From the NCBI RefSeq assembly GCF_046115515.1, contig NZ_CP175953.1: a DNA stretch of 64,000 nucleotides; one strand, written 5' to 3'. The notes beneath the pieces are model-generated. The model was not told the origin of the DNA. It saw only the letters and a program-made list of their open reading frames with translations, and ran no database searches. Below, piece by piece: positions 40,926 through 49,033 of this stretch; within the stretch, counting starts at the first letter, position 1; each line of letters begins with the position of its first letter. The DNA is from Gracilimonas sp017641085. GTDB taxonomy: Bacteria > Bacteroidota > Rhodothermia > Balneolales > Balneolaceae. Made by a program: the position numbers and the translations under genes.

Positions 40926-43900
40926 TCACCAACTGAAATTAACCTGGTCGTTAATTTTCTGCTCCATCAGGTGAATAACCGGAGTTCTGAACGTGTTGTT
41001 ATTATCGATCTGCTTTCGAATGGACAGGACTTCCTCCCAATCGGAGTACACCTCCTCAAGAACCAGCACAATGTTCTCCCGCTCATCGATCAGTATTTTT
41101 GAATCGAACCCGAATTCTTCCTCAACCCGGATGGCGTAAAGCACAGCCTGTCGTTCAGTTTCAAATTCTCCCAGCTGCAAGATAAATTCAAAATCAACAT
41201 TGATCATAGAGGCAGGAAGTTCCTGTTTTGCGATAAAAACATCAGAGATGGCTGTGGAACTCAAAACCTTATTTCTTTCCTGTTTTGCCAATCGTTCAGA
41301 ACTGAATGGACCCAGCCTGACTTTATACATCAGGGTATTGGGATCCTGATAACGATGCAGAGTGAAATTATACCTGGATTCCAGGTCAGTCATATAAGAA
41401 TCTGCCCGATGTGGATTCGTGAAGGCAGCAAATTGAAGATCGTACCGAAAGCCACCCGGCTCGTAATTGGTTGCTACCGTTTCGTAACATTGATTCAGTA
41501 CCGCCACATCTGGGTAATTTGAAGACAAATTCTGCGTGAATTGAGATGCACGGCTCAGCTCTTGGAAAAGACCGGTTCTGACCGCATACAACTCCCGTGG
41601 TTCGTTATATACAATGTAGGAGTCGGAATCGCGGCTGTAGTTTTTAACAATCCTTGTGGCAGCTTCAAACGATGAAAAAGCAGCCAGCTGAACACCATAT
41701 CGGCATTTGTTCAGCGTAAGCCTGTCTACTGAAATATTGTATTCCAGTGAAATACCTCCGCCACTGTTGGCAGTTTGAGCGATGTTGGTTCCGGCCGTAA
41801 TGGGTTCTTCATTTACCTGATAATCTTTAGGAACCAGCAGAATTTGCAGTCCTTCCACAAAATCACCTTCAGGAATGGCCTCCACTTCAAACTCTATTTT
41901 CTCGGGGATGGATTTCACATTTAAGATGTCCAGTTGGGAGGGATCTACCCGGAGTATATATTGGCCGGGAGGGAGTTCATAATCGTAAAAACTACCATCC
42001 GAGAATGTTCTCAATTCTTTGCTGAAATCCCCGTTTTGTTGATCTAAAAGTAGTTTGAGTCCCCCAATTCCTGAACTTTTTGCATTTGCGATTTGTCTTT
42101 TTACGGATCCTTCCATAACTCCGGACATATAGAAGGGTATTTCCACCTTTTTGAATCGATTGGGGTCAGTTATAAGCCCAAATTTGTCAAATTCAGGCAC
42201 AAGCATAGGATTGTCTAGCCCCCCCTCATTCATTTCCATATTGTAGTAGAAGTAGGGCTGCATTTGTGTGAAATAAAGAATCCCATTTTTTTGAATACTG
42301 CTCGCACCCGAGCGTCTTAATCTAACGGCATTTCCACTTATTGGCTGATCCTCATCTTCCTCAAAAGATCTGTTTCCGTTATTATCTACAAATAGTTGAA
42401 TAGCTGTACCGGATCGGCCGACCTGATCTCTGCTGGTAAATAAAAAGTTATTGTAGTTGGTGTCGTATCCTATCGACCCGCGTACGTTCTGTGTGAAACT
42501 GCTGTTGTTTCTTATGTTATTGTAAGTAGTATTGGTACGGATTTTATTGAGGTCGATAACAAGGCTGAATCTAATCGTGTTGTACTCTGCAATGAAATTT
42601 CGACCTACAGAGAGCTGGAATCGTCCCTGATTAAAAACATTTCTCGAAATTAAAGCCTCAGCTGATTCGAACTGGTTTAAGGTGGGCTGATATCGCATCT
42701 GTGCACGCAGAAAAACGCCACGCATATATGGAGGCAGATTTCTGTTGCGGGATACATTATAGGTAGCGGAGGTCTCAACATATGAAGTTGTTGTTGGGTT
42801 GAAGAGATCCACTTTACCGGCGAACCGGTCACTGTAACCAACCCTTAGATTCATTTTACCAATTCGTGAATTGGCATCCAGCCGCAGAGTAGTGGCATTT
42901 GTGGTTTCTCTGATCCTGGAAAAAGCAGAAGCCCTGACATTGAAAGGGGTGCCAAACAAATTAAAGGGATAAAAAGCGGAAGCTACCAGTCTTTTATCAT
43001 CATTGGAAGGGTTGTAGATGCTAAAGCCTCCTGTGTACTCCGTGAAGTCAAAATTCAGACTTGCTGAGTTAGGAAATATTGTATTAAAAACACCACGATA
43101 ATAGGCCTGAGAAGCAGCCTCAAATGTTAATATATAACTCGAGAGGATTCTTGAGGAAACGGAAGAGGTGAAAGTAGGAAGTCCGTCATTTAACCCTTCA
43201 TAATACTCAACGCCGGCTTTGGCTGTTAGCCAATCGGTGATTCCATAAGAACCTGAACCTTGGGCCGTCAGGTTCTGATTGGTATTACCAACCACCGGGT
43301 TATCAAGCTGCCCAAGGTTTACAGAATAGTTAAATACTCCGTTTGGCTGAAAGGTAAAAGGTACTTGTATACGTTCAGAGCGTTCGATAATCTGGCCGGT
43401 TGGGCCATAAATTTTTAAATCAAGTTGGGAAGATCCGTACGTGATGGGAGTTAAAAACCGGTAATCACCCATTTCATTTGCTTGTTGGAAGTCGATAAGG
43501 GCATTGTTCATATATAATTCAACTTCCGACTGGGGTATAGTGCTGCCCTGAACTACATACTCATCAAACAGTCGACGGGGCTCTATAGGTTCGTTAGTAA
43601 GCCTGATCCCGGTATAGCTATTTCTGGCGACACCATCCGAATTTGTTTGGCCAATAGTGATTTTTGAAAGCCACTGTTGGTCACGATACATGTAACGCCA
43701 GCGAAGGTTATCGGTAGAGATATTGGAAAAGTTGCTGGAATAACTTCCAAAGATACTTCCTTGCAAATCGCCACCGTACAACTGAATTCCTAAATTTGTA
43801 TTAGCATTGTATACATTATTTCCGGAATTCAGGTTGGCTGATAGATTATAGTCCACAAAGCCACCATCAATAAAAGGCCGTTCCCTGCCATACCGCAGGT

Positions 43901-44441
43901 CATATCTGACATCCTGATACCTATTATCATCAGCAAGTCGCCTTCTTTGAGCACGGATAGCTTTGGCTATTGCCGGAAGCTCTTTTTCAGTTTCTAAATT
44001 CAGCGTTAGATTATTGAAATCGATGGTGAAATCAAGTCCAAATGCCTCATAGAAAATATCGGCCCGCAGATAAGAATCAATTTCTTGGATCAGGTAATCA
44101 TCAGCTGTGAGTTGAATGGTCCTATCTCCGAATACTATCTGATTTGATTGCAAATTTATCTGATAAGGAGTTTGCTTAAGGCCAAATTTACCGTTTACAG
44201 ATAAACCATTCACGGTATGGTCAATATCAAAGAGGGAGAAAAGTTCGCTGATGGGAAGGTAAAATTGGTCATTTTTATAATAGGAAATAACAACCGAACC
44301 TATAATGCCACGATGACGAAATTCAAGATATACCTCAATTTCGTCATTGTTGTTGCCTTGAGCTTGAGAATTATCGGGTTGGAGGAATAAGCATAAGGCA
44401 ACAATATTGAAGGTTAGTATAAATTTTAACCAATGATTCAC
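40926..44441 (-). CDS. Usher-like outer-membrane protein with three C-terminal SPOR-like repeats
   Basis: 1171 residues, signal peptide 1-27. The N-terminal domain (~33-150) resembles an usher N-domain. Beta-barrel strands surround a plug/middle-domain-like segment at about 285-345 (STIPQSEVELYMNN, YGSSQLDLKIYGPTGQ). After the barrel come FVDNNGNRSFEEDEDQPISG (about 683 on), as in TcfC/CS1-type ushers, and a carboxypeptidase-regulatory-like domain (~770-840). Unusually, residues ~912-1150 hold three SPOR-like repeats starting CRYGVQLAAFSS, FRYDLQFAAFTN and DFEFILQLGEFE; SPOR domains bind peptidoglycan. The start overlaps the chaperone stop (ATGA). It probably secretes and assembles the subunits encoded at 45418-48260. 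Confidence 0.8.
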   Translation of the reverse strand: MNHWLKFILTFNIVALCLFLQPDNSQAQGNNNDEIEVYLEFRHRGIIGSVVISYYKNDQFYLPISELFSLFDIDHTVNGLSVNGKFGLKQTPYQINLQSNQIVFGDRTIQLTADDYLIQEIDSYLRADIFYEAFGLDFTIDFNNLTLNLETEKELPAIAKAIRAQRRRLADDNRYQDVRYDLRYGRERPFIDGGFVDYNLSANLNSGNNVYNANTNLGIQLYGGDLQGSIFGSYSSNFSNISTDNLRWRYMYRDQQWLSKITIGQTNSDGVARNSYTGIRLTNEPIEPRRLFDEYVVQGSTIPQSEVELYMNNALIDFQQANEMGDYRFLTPITYGSSQLDLKIYGPTGQIIERSERIQVPFTFQPNGVFNYSVNLGQLDNPVVGNTNQNLTAQGSGSYGITDWLTAKAGVEYYEGLNDGLPTFTSSVSSRILSSYILTFEAASQAYYRGVFNTIFPNSASLNFDFTEYTGGFSIYNPSNDDKRLVASAFYPFNLFGTPFNVRASAFSRIRETTNATTLRLDANSRIGKMNLRVGYSDRFAGKVDLFNPTTTSYVETSATYNVSRNRNLPPYMRGVFLRAQMRYQPTLNQFESAEALISRNVFNQGRFQLSVGRNFIAEYNTIRFSLVIDLNKIRTNTTYNNIRNNSSFTQNVRGSIGYDTNYNNFLFTSRDQVGRSGTAIQLFVDNNGNRSFEEDEDQPISGNAVRLRRSGASSIQKNGILYFTQMQPYFYYNMEMNEGGLDNPMLVPEFDKFGLITDPNRFKKVEIPFYMSGVMEGSVKRQIANAKSSGIGGLKLLLDQQNGDFSKELRTFSDGSFYDYELPPGQYILRVDPSQLDILNVKSIPEKIEFEVEAIPEGDFVEGLQILLVPKDYQVNEEPITAGTNIAQTANSGGGISLEYNISVDRLTLNKCRYGVQLAAFSSFEAATRIVKNYSRDSDSYIVYNEPRELYAVRTGLFQELSRASQFTQNLSSNYPDVAVLNQCYETVATNYEPGGFRYDLQFAAFTNPHRADSYMTDLESRYNFTLHRYQDPNTLMYKVRLGPFSSERLAKQERNKVLSSTAISDVFIAKQELPASMINVDFEFILQLGEFETERQAVLYAIRVEEEFGFDSKILIDERENIVLVLEEVYSDWEEVLSIRKQIDNNNTFRTPVIHLMEQKINDQVNFSW

Positions 44442-45265
44442 CTAAGCGTGTATTTGGTTGTACTTGAAACAGGCTGCATTTGAACGATATCGTCATCGGA
44501 AACATCATTTCGTTGAGTAATGAACTCGACCCGTAATGTATATTCTCCAGGCGGAGTATCACCAATTAAGAGATCTTGTTTATGCGTTCCACTAAAATAG
44601 AGAGTAGTAGAGTTTCTGGCTTGCTGTATAACATTTCCTTGCGAATTTATAAGAGAAGTTATAACAGATCCAAGAAATGGGGAATTACCGGTACGCTCAA
44701 AATCAGTAAAAACCTCTAATACACCATCATCTGATAAACGAGGGGTTATTTCATTGATTGCGATACCAGTATTCACAGTCCCTACTTTATAGTAAAGGCC
44801 GGTTATCTGCTCAACAATAAGCCCTAAACTCGCGGTAACAGTTTCTGTTTGTTCAATCTCAACTGGTGGTGCTTCCGGTGTTGCACTGGTTTTAATTCTT
44901 GCCCAGTAGGTGCCGTCTTCCAAATCATTTGGAGCAGCAATCCTAAGCCGAACTATTTGTCGCTGGCCCGGATTTAATACAAAATTCTGTGGAAAAGCAC
45001 GCACGTTTTCTGCGATAGAGTGTTTTTCAGCACTTATAGAGTCATCTTCAACTATTCGACGTTGCCCATCATCATTCAAGGCACTATAACTGAATACAAA
45101 ATCAACAGAAATTTCCTGATTTTCATTGGAATTGTTGATCACCATGTAGGTTCCAAATCTGGAGTTGTCCTCTACAAATAAATTTGTTGGGGCAATAGTA
45201 ACTTGAGATAACCCGGCAGATAAAGTACATAAGCCAAGAAGTACTGTAAGTAATAGCTTTTTCAT
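44438..45265 (-). CDS. PapD-like periplasmic pilus chaperone
   Basis: 275 residues, signal peptide 1-20 (ends AGLSQ). The N-terminal Ig-like domain begins VTIAPTNLFVEDNSR...YMVINNSNENQ, as in pilus chaperones. The G1-strand-like motif RAFPQNFVLNPGQRQIVRLR (about 90-110) is the family's most typical stretch. The second domain (~125-260) is beta-rich. It would bind subunits in the periplasm by donor-strand complementation and hand them to the usher, whose gene overlaps its stop by 4 bp. It is preceded by a terminator that separates it from the major subunit. Confidence 0.82.
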   Translation of the reverse strand: MKKLLLTVLLGLCTLSAGLSQVTIAPTNLFVEDNSRFGTYMVINNSNENQEISVDFVFSYSALNDDGQRRIVEDDSISAEKHSIAENVRAFPQNFVLNPGQRQIVRLRIAAPNDLEDGTYWARIKTSATPEAPPVEIEQTETVTASLGLIVEQITGLYYKVGTVNTGIAINEITPRLSDDGVLEVFTDFERTGNSPFLGSVITSLINSQGNVIQQARNSTTLYFSGTHKQDLLIGDTPPGEYTLRVEFITQRNDVSDDDIVQMQPVSSTTKYTLR

Positions 45266-45365
45266 AACTCTATAGATTAGTGAATTCCCGATGCAGGTAA
45301 TAGTAATGATTGTTTCTAACTTTTACCATCACTTATTAATACTCCTTGATTGCTTTATTCTGCTT

Positions 45366-45400
45366 AAAAAAAAAGCCCTGCCGATAGTGGCAAGGCTTTA
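45366..45400 (-). terminator. Strong rho-independent terminator between major subunit and chaperone
   Basis: Read on the minus strand: AAAGCCTTGCC, a short loop, GGCAGGGCTTT (one G-T pair), then a run of nine T in total. It starts about 17 bp after the major-subunit stop. It should make most transcripts end after the subunit gene. Confidence 0.9.
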
Positions 45401-45417
45401 AATCTAAATAATCAATC

Positions 45418-45963
45418 TTAGTCGTAATACACTGAAAGTGTAACGTCACCGGAGTATTGACCTTGGTAATTACCAGCAGTAGCAAGGGTATTAAGAGTAC
45501 CACCTACATATACATAAGCAGTGGTAGCTCCAGTTGTAACGCTTGCAGTTCCTCCTGAGAAATCAGTTCCACCATCAACATCGCCATCAGTTTCAGTATA
45601 GGTAGCTGTAGCAGAAAATGGGATATCGTCTTGTGCAGTACCACCGGAAAGGTTAGGAGTACCTTCTGGTGTTAAATTAGCAGGAGCGCTAAGTGAAAGG
45701 ACAATAGCTTGTCCATTAGCCAAACTAGTCATCTGGAATTTACCGAGATTAGCTTCATTTGCAGTACTCAGAGCTTCAGTCACACCAGCATCAACATCGC
45801 CATCAAGTAGAGTTCCAAAATCAAGGCCTCTAACACCAGTCAATGTTACATCAGTTACAACATTAGCAGAAGCTGTAATACTTGCTTGTCCTTGAGCCAT
45901 GGCAGAAGTTGCAGTTAAAGCAACCAATGCGAGTGCAGATAAAAGAGTTTTGAGAGTTTTCAT
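45418..45963 (-). CDS. Major pilus subunit candidate, DUF4402 family
   Basis: 181 residues with signal peptide 1-23 (ends SAMAQG). DUF4402 features: an N-terminal alternating strand (ASITASANVVTDVTLTGVRG), LDFGTLLDG, and AYVYVGGTLNTLATAGNYQG then a final strand. It ends GQYSGDVTLSVYYD: Gly at -14 and penultimate Tyr, the signature by which PapD-type chaperones recognise pilins. Low in Cys, rich in Ala/Gly/Thr, flanked by its own promoter-sized gap and a strong terminator, which suggests high expression as the shaft protein; this is inference. Confidence 0.82.
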   Translation of the reverse strand: MKTLKTLLSALALVALTATSAMAQGQASITASANVVTDVTLTGVRGLDFGTLLDGDVDAGVTEALSTANEANLGKFQMTSLANGQAIVLSLSAPANLTPEGTPNLSGGTAQDDIPFSATATYTETDGDVDGGTDFSGGTASVTTGATTAYVYVGGTLNTLATAGNYQGQYSGDVTLSVYYD

Positions 45964-46568
45964 AATCGTGAGATTTTATTGTTTGTTTAATTTCTGAAAG
46001 AAAATTATTGATCTTCTGAAAGCCTTCCTAGTTAGATACTCTTAATTAAAACGTCCTAACTTTTTGAGCTGAAACCATGTAATCAATGTCCTAGATGATA
46101 ATTTATGCGTCTAAAATACCCATGTGGCTTCAGACTTATATTTAGATTTCTTTAATGTTTGGGATTCCACTTTGATAATACGAAGGAATTTGAAGGTTGG
46201 ATTTAATCATTAACCATTTTCTATCTTTTCCCTTCAACAATGGAATAGTGACCTTTTTTGTGGTTAAAGCTTGTATGGGGTAGGGCAACATCCGGGTTTT
46301 TGAACCATGATTTACTTGATTAGAGGATTGGAAGGATGGAGTTGAGTAATCAGGGAAATCCGGCAATCCTATCCATCAAGGTTCAAATAGGAGCATGCAT
46401 TAGTTACTTTGAAGCAGCTCTCAGAATAATTTTAGCATCATCGTCAGCTAATGATGAGGTTTGTTAAAGTAAACAAGCGATTTAATGGCAGGTGTATAGG
46501 AGAAGGGAATGTTCCTTCAAGCTGACAAAGTAGTACCATATATTATGCAAGGGGTGCCTCGAAAAGTA
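45964..46568. other. Gene-free stretch between minor and major pilus subunits
   Basis: About 600 bp, AT-rich. It likely holds the promoter and leader of the major subunit. A direct repeat, TTCTGAAAG (45992-46000 and 46014-46022), lies just upstream of the start. A 74-codon minus-strand frame (46142-46366) shows no signal peptide or recognisable fold and I do not count it as a gene. Confidence 0.45.
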
Positions 46569-47090
46569 TTAATCGTAATCAACGCTCAATACAACTTCAC
46601 CGGTATAAACACCGTTTGGGATATTACCGACCTCAATCGAGCCATAAACATAGATAAAGAGTTGTTTCCAGATCTCATTGGAATTCGTGAGATTTGTATT
46701 ATCATGAATAGATACCATTCCTCCGCTGGAAGGGATTGGAGAAGACGAAGAGATGGAATTGGTTCCACTATTATTGTACGACATACTAAGAGAGAGCGGA
46801 ATTTCCTGATTGTTACCGGTTTGACCATTAACCAAAACTTCCGGGTATTCAAGATTGATATAGACATTTTGAGTATAAAAGGCTCTGATGCTGAAGACAC
46901 CCATGTTTACATCACCCAATTGTATCTCGGTTATCCCAGTATTGGAAATTAAAGTTCCAAAATCCAGATTCTGCTCAACGGTTGCACTGAGCTCGGGTTC
47001 TATTTTAAGCTGCAGATTTATGAACTGAGCTTTAGCATTGATGCTCAGAAGAAAAGAAATGGTAATTATGCTGAATATTTTCTTAATCAT
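46569..47090 (-). CDS. Minor pilus subunit, DUF4402-like (third of three)
   Basis: 173 residues, signal peptide 1-21 (ends NAKAQ). The mature start FINLQLKIEPELSATVEQ is an alternating strand suited to donor-strand exchange, followed by NLDFGTLISNTG. It ends GVYTGEVVLSVDYD, with Gly at -14 and Tyr at -2. Overlaps the preceding subunit gene by 8 bp. Homologous in plan to the major subunit but with a different middle region rich in Asn/Ser. Confidence 0.75.
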   Translation of the reverse strand: MIKKIFSIITISFLLSINAKAQFINLQLKIEPELSATVEQNLDFGTLISNTGITEIQLGDVNMGVFSIRAFYTQNVYINLEYPEVLVNGQTGNNQEIPLSLSMSYNNSGTNSISSSSPIPSSGGMVSIHDNTNLTNSNEIWKQLFIYVYGSIEVGNIPNGVYTGEVVLSVDYD

Positions 47091-47754
47091 AATAAATGGT
47101 TACCTGAATATCAGCGGAGTAGGATCCCGAAATTTGGCCACTGGCATTAATCGAACCATAAATGAATAGGTAAGCACTTTCTTTTTGAGCTTCCAAATTA
47201 TACCCTTTATAAACTGGATTTGGAGGTGGCCCGGGAGGACCGGAGGTTCGGCTTAATATCGGGAACTGAGTACTTATAACCCCGGTTTGCTGGCTGAAGT
47301 CTATGGTTGTTTCACCGATATACCTGGTGTTATTAAGCGCTGAAACTTCACTGTCTTCTCCAAAGTTTGAGTAGGCTCCTTTCAATGTAAATGGCAAGGT
47401 GCAGTTTGCGTTAGAGCACCCGTCAGTATCAAATGGAGCAAGCAGTTCTATATCTATCAGCACATCGAGATACTTTATACCTTCCAGCTCTATGACAGCT
47501 GCCTCATTAATATCAATTTCTTTTACACCCTGATTTTGGGCGATAGTGCCAAAGTCTAAGTTGGGTTGGATTAGAACCGGACTGATGGTTGTATATCTAC
47601 TGCTGAAGTCGCCGAAGTCAATTTCCTGAGCTACGATGGTGTTGATTGAAGATCCCGACAACAACAAAAAAAATGCTAAATACATAGAACGCGTAAAGCC
47701 CTTCAATTTGAAAGGCTCCAAAAGCGCTATAATTCTATGTGAGTTGAAGATCAT
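47083..47754 (-). CDS. Minor pilus subunit, DUF4402-like (second of three)
   Basis: 223 residues. The export signal is MYLAFFLLLSGSSINTIVAQ, preceded by 23 residues if the ATG at 47754 (ATGA overlap with the upstream stop) is used; the Met at 47685 is the alternative. It contains NLDFGTIAQNQGVKEI as in the other subunits, a likely disulfide (DGCSNANC) and a Pro/Gly loop (SGPPGPPPNP). It ends GSYSADIQVTIYYD with Gly -14 and Tyr -2. The larger size may mean a tip or adaptor role. Confidence 0.72.
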   Translation of the reverse strand: MIFNSHRIIALLEPFKLKGFTRSMYLAFFLLLSGSSINTIVAQEIDFGDFSSRYTTISPVLIQPNLDFGTIAQNQGVKEIDINEAAVIELEGIKYLDVLIDIELLAPFDTDGCSNANCTLPFTLKGAYSNFGEDSEVSALNNTRYIGETTIDFSQQTGVISTQFPILSRTSGPPGPPPNPVYKGYNLEAQKESAYLFIYGSINASGQISGSYSADIQVTIYYD

Positions 47755-48260
47755 ATGTAATCAATTTCAATGGTGAAGTCTCCTTCATAATTACCGGGAG
47801 CTGCATTTTCAATATTCACGCGACCACCTACCCAAATGTAATATCGTCCCTCTTCGTTAAATTCAATATTTCTGTTATCCAGCTCTAATAGCTCAGAAGT
47901 AGATTGGTTTTCTTCACTGTTACCGGATAATTCATAAGTAAAAGTCAGAGTAGAATTTCCATCAACTTGGGTTAGTTCTCTTTCAGGTAAATAATTTAGT
48001 CGAAATTCAGTGTTGGGCATACCTACTGCAATCATAAAACCGGCATTTAAGCTGTTCACCGGATTTACATAAATTTCTCTTTGTCCGGGCTGAAGGTTTG
48101 GGAAGGTCATAGAATTAACGGTAATCAATTCTATAGAAGGAATTACAAGGGCACTAACATTAATACTTGCAGATACAACAGGTTCACCTCGTTGATCCTG
48201 AGCCTGAAGGGGCTGAGCTGTGTACAAAATTAATATGATTGCTAAGAAGAAATATCTCAT
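47751..48260 (-). CDS. Minor pilus subunit, DUF4402-like (first of three)
   Basis: 169 residues, signal peptide 1-20 (ends PLQAQ). The mature N-terminus EPVVSASINVSALVIPSIEL is an alternating strand; later come YYIWVGGRVNIENAAPGNYE and the end GNYEGDFTIEIDYI, with Gly -14 and Tyr -2. First gene of the overlapping minor-subunit set. Confidence 0.74.
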   Translation of the reverse strand: MRYFFLAIILILYTAQPLQAQDQRGEPVVSASINVSALVIPSIELITVNSMTFPNLQPGQREIYVNPVNSLNAGFMIAVGMPNTEFRLNYLPERELTQVDGNSTLTFTYELSGNSEENQSTSELLELDNRNIEFNEEGRYYIWVGGRVNIENAAPGNYEGDFTIEIDYI

Positions 48261-48577
48261 AAAAAAGTAATTGCCTGAAACCTTAAAGTTCGAGAGTAAA
48301 TTTCTCGGTTAAATGAGAGTAAAGCCAGTTAATATATTTTAATTAGAGCATCGTAACCGGCCCGTTACTCTACGTTTTTTCAGCGGTAAAGAACTGCTTC
48401 ATCTTCAATATATACGAAAAGAATGAGTAGCCGGATTTAGTACAGTAACCGGTCAGTGTGCAATGGCCTCGGAAGCGTTGCGAGAATATGGTTGGTTAGA
48501 TATAAGCAGACTTAATTGACCACCGAAAGCTCCAAGGTCTTGTGGGGGCTTGAGGTTCTGTTTTTCTAACAAATAGA
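48261..48577. other. Gene-free stretch upstream of the pilus subunits
   Basis: 317 bp, probably the promoter region of the minor-subunit genes. It holds a small GTAAC-CGGCCC-GTTAC hairpin near 48352-48367. No confident promoter or terminator seen. Confidence 0.35.
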
Positions 48578-48964
48578 CTACCAGGCAAAGGCGTTGAAAT
48601 AGAGAGGGGGGAGTTCAAGTTCCCGATTGGTAAGGCGTACTTTCCGGGGAAGCTGCTCCGTCTTTTTCTTTCCTTCGGGATGTACAATTTCAAAATTATA
48701 CTCAAGCTCACTGTTAGAATACCGTGATGAAAAACGAACCTCTGCAGTATAAACACTGTCCACGGGATTGGTATCGTATAAGCGGACGGGGCGGGTGCTG
48801 ATTGGGCTTATGTTGCCGGTTACCTGTACGTAATCCCGGCCGGGTACAAAAGTACTATCCTTCAGCATCGGGGTTAGGTTAACATTGAAGGTAACTTTGC
48901 TTTGGGCTTGTGCAACCAAAGAAAACGTGAGCAGCAGAATGGGAATAAATAATAATCTTTTCAT
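48578..48964 (-). CDS. Small secreted beta-sandwich protein
   Basis: 128 residues, signal peptide 1-20 (ends AQAQS). VTFNVNLTPMLKDSTFVPG and DYVQVTGNISP resemble the starch-binding/CBM48-like modules found in secreted Bacteroidota proteins, and the rest is beta strands. No catalytic part. It follows the pseudopilin-like genes by 69 bp on the same strand and may share their transcript. Function unknown; surface binding is possible. Confidence 0.6.
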   Translation of the reverse strand: MKRLLFIPILLLTFSLVAQAQSKVTFNVNLTPMLKDSTFVPGRDYVQVTGNISPISTRPVRLYDTNPVDSVYTAEVRFSSRYSNSELEYNFEIVHPEGKKKTEQLPRKVRLTNRELELPPLYFNAFAW

Positions 48965-49033
48965 CGGTGGTATAATCGTATGTATAGTTATTGAATAGTT
49001 GTTTTGAAAATGGAATGTAAGAATCTTTTCGGG

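Noticed and set aside
46142..46366. 74-codon frame in the pilus locus gap
   Set aside because: No signal peptide, no subunit motif, odd composition; more likely leader/promoter DNA.
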